From Hymenobacter sp. DG25B (GTDB lineage Bacteria > Bacteroidota > Bacteroidia > Cytophagales > Hymenobacteraceae), in the NCBI RefSeq assembly GCF_000801315.1, contig NZ_CP010054.1:1-64000 (forward strand): a stretch of DNA of 64,000 nt, written 5' to 3'. How positions within the stretch are numbered: position 1 is the first letter of the stretch; each line of letters opens with the position of its first letter. Under the pieces are notes generated by a model that made no database searches, was not told the origin of the DNA, and saw nothing but the letters and a program-made list of their open reading frames with translations. This document shows positions 60,846-64,000 of the stretch, piece after piece. A program made the translations under genes and the position numbers.

Positions 60846-62513
60846 CTACTCTACCAGCACCCCGATGTAGTAGTTCTGGGTATCGACTTCCAGGTTGTCT
60901 TTGTTGAGGCCGGGTACATCCAGGGGCTGGAATTTGCGGGTGAGCTTCACGCGCTGGTACTCGCCGCCTTTGGTGCGCAGGCGCACGGGCATATCGAAGG
61001 CCGGCTCATCGGCAATCCAGCGGGCCAGGGGCTTGCCATCGGGGGCGAAGCGCACTTCCAGCGTAGGAATGTTGGGGTGGCGCAGGTACTGGTCGAAAAT
61101 GGGCGTGAGGTTCTGGCCGCTCTGCTGGTTGATGTAGTCGATAACCTGCTCCGTCGTTACGGTCTGGTGATAGAACTGCTGACCCAGGCCGCGCAGGATC
61201 TGCCGCCATTTGGTGTCGTCGTTCACCGTGAGGCGCAGCATGTGGAGCATAGCCGCGCCTTTGGGGTACATGTCGCCGGAGCCTTCCTTGTTTACCCCGT
61301 ATGGCCCAATGATGGGCTGGTCGTTGCTGATCCATTTGCGCTGGCCGTGAATGTAGGCCGCAGCGGCCACGGGGCCATCCTGCTGCTCCACAAACATGGC
61401 CTCGGTGTAGGTGGTAAAGCCTTCATGAATCCACATATCAGCAATATCCTTGCTGGTAATGTTGTTGCCGAACCACTCGTGGCCGCTTTCGTGGATGATG
61501 ATAAAGTCCCACTTCAGGCCGTAGCCGGTATCGGAACGGTCCTGGCCGAGGTAGCCGTTCTGGTATTTATTGCCGTAGGCCACGGCGCTCTGGTGCTCCA
61601 TACCCAGGTGCGGGGCATCTACCAGCTTAAAGCCATCCTTGTAAAACGGGTACGGCCCAAACCAGTACTCAAACGCCTTCAGCATGGGCTTTACGTTGGC
61701 GGCAAAGTGGGTTTTGGCTTTGCTGAGGTTCTCGGGCAGCACCCAGTAATCCAGCGTGAGCTTGCCTTTCTCGCCATTGAAGGTGTCGGAGAAATGTTGG
61801 TAGTCGCCCACGTTCAGGGCCACATCGTAGTTGTTGATGGGGTTGTCCACAAACCAGTCGTAGCGCGAGTAGCCGCCTTTCAGCTTGGTAACCTTGCGCA
61901 GGCGGCCGTTGGAAACATCCTTCAGGCCCTTGGGCACCGAGATGCTGATGAGCATGGAATCTACCTCATCGGCCTGGTGGTCTTTGGTGGGCCACCAGAT
62001 GCTGGCGCCCACGCCCTGGCAGGCCGAGGCCACCCACGGCTTGCCCTTGGCATCCTTGGTAAACACCAGCCCCCCATCCCAGGGCGCTTTCTTGGCCACG
62101 GTGGGTTTCCCCGAGTAGTACACCCGAAACTCGTCCTTAGCGCCCTGCCGGATAGCCTGCGGGAACGTCACGAACACGGCGTTGGCCTCCCGCGTGAACG
62201 GCACCGACTGCCCGTGGTAGTCCACCTTTTCCACTTTCAGGTTGTCGAACAGATCAAACTGCAGCCTGGTGAAGTCCTGGGTGGCCGTGAAGCGGAACAG
62301 GTTGGAGCCGCTGAGGGAGCGGTTGTCCACGTCCAGCTTCACATCCAGGTGGTAGTAATTGATGTCGTAGCAGGTGCGCAGCGGCGTGAGGGCACCGCGC
62401 AAAGAATCGGCGCGGGTGAAGGTGGCTTTGGGCTGCATCAGCTGGGCCTGGGCGGCCTGGGTCAGAGTCAGGCTCAGCAGCAGAACGGGGAGCAGGAGAA
62501 ATTTTCGGGTCAT
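60846..62513 (-). CDS. M1-family metallopeptidase, secreted
   Basis: Signal peptide after the ATG at 62513 (RKFLLLPVLLLSLTLTQAAQAQ). The zinc site is IIHESGHEWFGNNIT with the third ligand Glu in WIHEGFTTYTEAMFVE. The substrate motif, usually GAMEN, is LGMEHQSAV. 555 residues and no ERAP1-type C-terminal domain, as in short bacterial M1 enzymes. Expected in the periplasm, cutting N-terminal residues from peptides. A start at 62621 would displace the signal peptide. Confidence 0.9.
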   Translation of the reverse strand: MTRKFLLLPVLLLSLTLTQAAQAQLMQPKATFTRADSLRGALTPLRTCYDINYYHLDVKLDVDNRSLSGSNLFRFTATQDFTRLQFDLFDNLKVEKVDYHGQSVPFTREANAVFVTFPQAIRQGAKDEFRVYYSGKPTVAKKAPWDGGLVFTKDAKGKPWVASACQGVGASIWWPTKDHQADEVDSMLISISVPKGLKDVSNGRLRKVTKLKGGYSRYDWFVDNPINNYDVALNVGDYQHFSDTFNGEKGKLTLDYWVLPENLSKAKTHFAANVKPMLKAFEYWFGPYPFYKDGFKLVDAPHLGMEHQSAVAYGNKYQNGYLGQDRSDTGYGLKWDFIIIHESGHEWFGNNITSKDIADMWIHEGFTTYTEAMFVEQQDGPVAAAAYIHGQRKWISNDQPIIGPYGVNKEGSGDMYPKGAAMLHMLRLTVNDDTKWRQILRGLGQQFYHQTVTTEQVIDYINQQSGQNLTPIFDQYLRHPNIPTLEVRFAPDGKPLARWIADEPAFDMPVRLRTKGGEYQRVKLTRKFQPLDVPGLNKDNLEVDTQNYYIGVLVE

Positions 62514-62653
62514 AAAAAGGGCGAGGGTGCGGAACGAGGCCCAAGGTAAGGCTTCCGTTAAAGACCTCAACCAGACGCCTGCGTTGCCGCACTTGCCGGG
62601 GCCGATTCTGAAAATCAGCAAGATTCCGGCGCAACCCGCCGGGTATTCTGGTG

Positions 62654-62661
62654 TAGGTTTG
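62654..62661 (+). promoter_or_regulatory. Possible -7 element for the EamA gene
   Basis: TAGGTTTG matches the -7 form TAnnTTTG exactly, 22 bp before the ATG. No TTG was found at the usual 17-23 bp upstream, so this is weak. Confidence 0.35.
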
Positions 62662-62683
62662 CGCTGAACTCAGTACTTCCGTT

Positions 62684-63625
62684 ATGTCTCGTCCGGCTCG
62701 CGCCTCCTTTCTACTGGCTTTTGCCGCTCTTTATATCATCTGGGGGTCTACCTATCTGGGCATCCGCTTCGCTATTGATTCCATTCCGCCCCTGCTGATG
62801 GCCGGCACGCGCTATGCCCTGGCCGGCGCGCTGCTCTACAGCTTTATGCGGCTGCGCGGCGCCCCGGCGCCCACCGCCCAAGGCTGGCTGCACGCAGTGG
62901 TTATCGGGGTGTGTCTGCTGGGCTTCGGCAATGGTGGCGTAACCCTGGGCGAGCAGTATATTCCTACGGGGCTGGCGGCGCTGCTGGTAGCCACGGTACC
63001 TATGTTTCTGGCCCTGCTGGGCTGGCTGAGCGGTATTTCGGCAAGGCCCACGGCCTGGGTAACGCTGGGGCTGGGCTGCGGACTGGCGGGCGTGTACCTG
63101 CTGGCGCGTACGCCCGGCGCCTCGCACGTAGCCATTCCCGGCCACGAGGGCATTGGCATTGCCTGCGTGCTCACGGCCGCGCTGGTGTGGGCCATTGGCT
63201 CGCTCTACTCCAAGAAAAAGCAGCCCGCCTCCTCCCCCTTCGTGTCGGGAGGGATGCAGATGCTGTGCGGTGGCCTGGCCATGATTGTGGTGGGCCTGTT
63301 GCGCGGCGAGGCTACGGGCTTTCACGTGGCGGCTATTACTACCAAGTCGTGGATAGCCTATGCTTACCTGGTTACGTTTGGCTCCATTGTGGCCTTCACG
63401 GCCTACATCTGGCTGCTGCGCCACGTAGAGCCCGCCTTGGCCGGCACCTATGCCTTTGTAAACCCCGTAGTGGCCGTGCTGCTGGGCTGGGCTTTTGCGG
63501 GCGAAACCCTGAATGCCCAGATGCTGGGCGGGGCCGCGCTGATTGTCATTGCCGTAGTGCTGGTGGTATTAGGTGGCCGCCGAAAGGCTCCCGCGCGTCC
63601 GCTGGAAGCTTCCCGGGTGGCCTAA
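62684..63625 (+). CDS. EamA/DMT-family transporter
   Basis: 313 residues, about ten hydrophobic helices in two halves: FAALYIIWGSTYLGIRFAI, GEQYIPTGLAALLVATVPMFLALLGWL; then VLTAALVWAIGSLYSKK, AYLVTFGSIVAFTAYIWLLRHVEPALAGTYAFVNPVVAVLLGW. This is the RhaT/YedA-like exporter type, often for amino acids or metabolites. The C-terminal tail is basic and cytosolic. Confidence 0.92.
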   Translation: MSRPARASFLLAFAALYIIWGSTYLGIRFAIDSIPPLLMAGTRYALAGALLYSFMRLRGAPAPTAQGWLHAVVIGVCLLGFGNGGVTLGEQYIPTGLAALLVATVPMFLALLGWLSGISARPTAWVTLGLGCGLAGVYLLARTPGASHVAIPGHEGIGIACVLTAALVWAIGSLYSKKKQPASSPFVSGGMQMLCGGLAMIVVGLLRGEATGFHVAAITTKSWIAYAYLVTFGSIVAFTAYIWLLRHVEPALAGTYAFVNPVVAVLLGWAFAGETLNAQMLGGAALIVIAVVLVVLGGRRKAPARPLEASRVA

Positions 63626-63635
63626 GCCCTCTACA

Positions 63636-64000
63636 CTAGCCCAAAGTAAAGCCGGCCGCGGAAAGGGGAATAGTTGTTTGCATTTCCGGAAGGGCCATGC
63701 GGGAGGCGCAGCGGGCACAGCAGTGCACCGCGGGCGTAGCCGGATTGGCGCGCAGCAGCAGTACCGGAATCTGCTGGTGGTAGGCCAGCGTGGTGGTGTG
63801 GCAGGTATCGAAGAAGCGGCAAAGCTGAGCCTCGTCCGTGGGGGCCAGAATAAGAAGCTGGGCCTGCACGTGGGCGCAGTACTCGCTGATGCCTTCTACC
63901 ATATCATCATCTTCCAACAGCTGCACATTAACCTGCGGCCACGTCAGCTGACGGCGGCTGGCGGCTAGTGCCCGCTTAAAGCCCGCCATATTCTGGCGCT
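63636..64000 (-). CDS. Universal stress protein family, C-terminal part
   Basis: The gene continues past the right edge. What is seen reads VNVQLLEDDDMVEGISEYCAHVQAQLLILAPTDEAQLCRFF, then LAYHQQIPVLLLR, the end of a UspA fold. After it comes a short Cys-rich tail (HCCARCAS) that does not belong to the usual family and might bind a metal. It is convergent with the EamA gene by 10 bp. Start not in window. Confidence 0.7.
   Translation of the reverse strand, partial: RQNMAGFKRALAASRRQLTWPQVNVQLLEDDDMVEGISEYCAHVQAQLLILAPTDEAQLCRFFDTCHTTTLAYHQQIPVLLLRANPATPAVHCCARCASRMALPEMQTTIPLSAAGFTLG

Noticed and set aside
61077..62549. Open frame of 490 codons opposite the M1 peptidase
   Set aside because: Antisense shadow with no domain; the zinc site lies on the minus strand.

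Overview
The window looks like chromosome from a member of the Bacteroidota, most likely a Hymenobacter-like member of the Cytophagales. The evidence is the mixture of GC-rich coding sequence, two secreted proteins with type IX secretion (T9SS) C-terminal sorting domains, a DUF4468 protein, weak Shine-Dalgarno signals, and two exact copies of the Bacteroidota promoter form TTG-N19-TAnnTTTG (upstream of tRNA-Val and of a probable small RNA). No rRNA, CRISPR array, prophage or insertion sequence with a transposase was seen.

Layout. 1-5 kb: an efflux adaptor and a TolC-like gene, a PAS-LuxR regulator and nicotinate phosphoribosyltransferase, all damaged by single-base frame changes, mostly at G/C runs. 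5-6.6 kb: a small unknown protein and a Tat-exported Gfo/Idh/MocA oxidoreductase. 6.9-19.7 kb, all on the minus strand: a joint pyrimidine/purine cluster, in transcription order a dihydroorotate dehydrogenase-like gene, pyrF, pyrE, purL, purQ, purC, an NTF2-like gene, purD, purN, purF and purM. The large FGAM synthase is split into two genes. 19.9-20.7 kb: an apparently empty stretch that holds a probable structured sRNA and a 19-codon ORF. 20.7-31 kb: DUF4468 protein, secreted endonuclease, T9SS cargo protein, a sigma-54 response regulator with a five-PAS hybrid kinase, a 38-codon membrane peptide and a nearly bare T9SS sorting domain. 31.1-34.2 kb: a compact flavoprotein / type III polyketide synthase / methyltransferase operon. 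34.2-54 kb: a run of single housekeeping and envelope genes with tRNA-Val(GAC) and a GMC oxidoreductase-aldehyde dehydrogenase pair. 54-64 kb: rlmF, two Lys-rich one-helix proteins, an AT-rich orphan gene with a PD-(D/E)xK-like signature, lpdA, a GIY-YIG nuclease between palindromic repeats, an M1 peptidase, an EamA transporter and the end of a universal stress protein.

Interspersed palindromic repeats are the main noncoding theme. There are five different families, each built as two long inverted arms around a 35-87 nt spacer, at 6.7, 8.0, 18.0, 42.5, 55.5 and 60.3 kb. One family occurs twice. Another has a solo arm that, together with the full element, brackets the GIY-YIG gene.

The strongest leads for something undescribed are the sRNA at 20.1-20.3 kb, the AT-rich orphan nuclease-like gene at 56.9-58.7 kb, the GIY-YIG/repeat unit at 60.3-60.8 kb and the type III PKS operon. 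All functions are read from sequence by eye. No database search was run.
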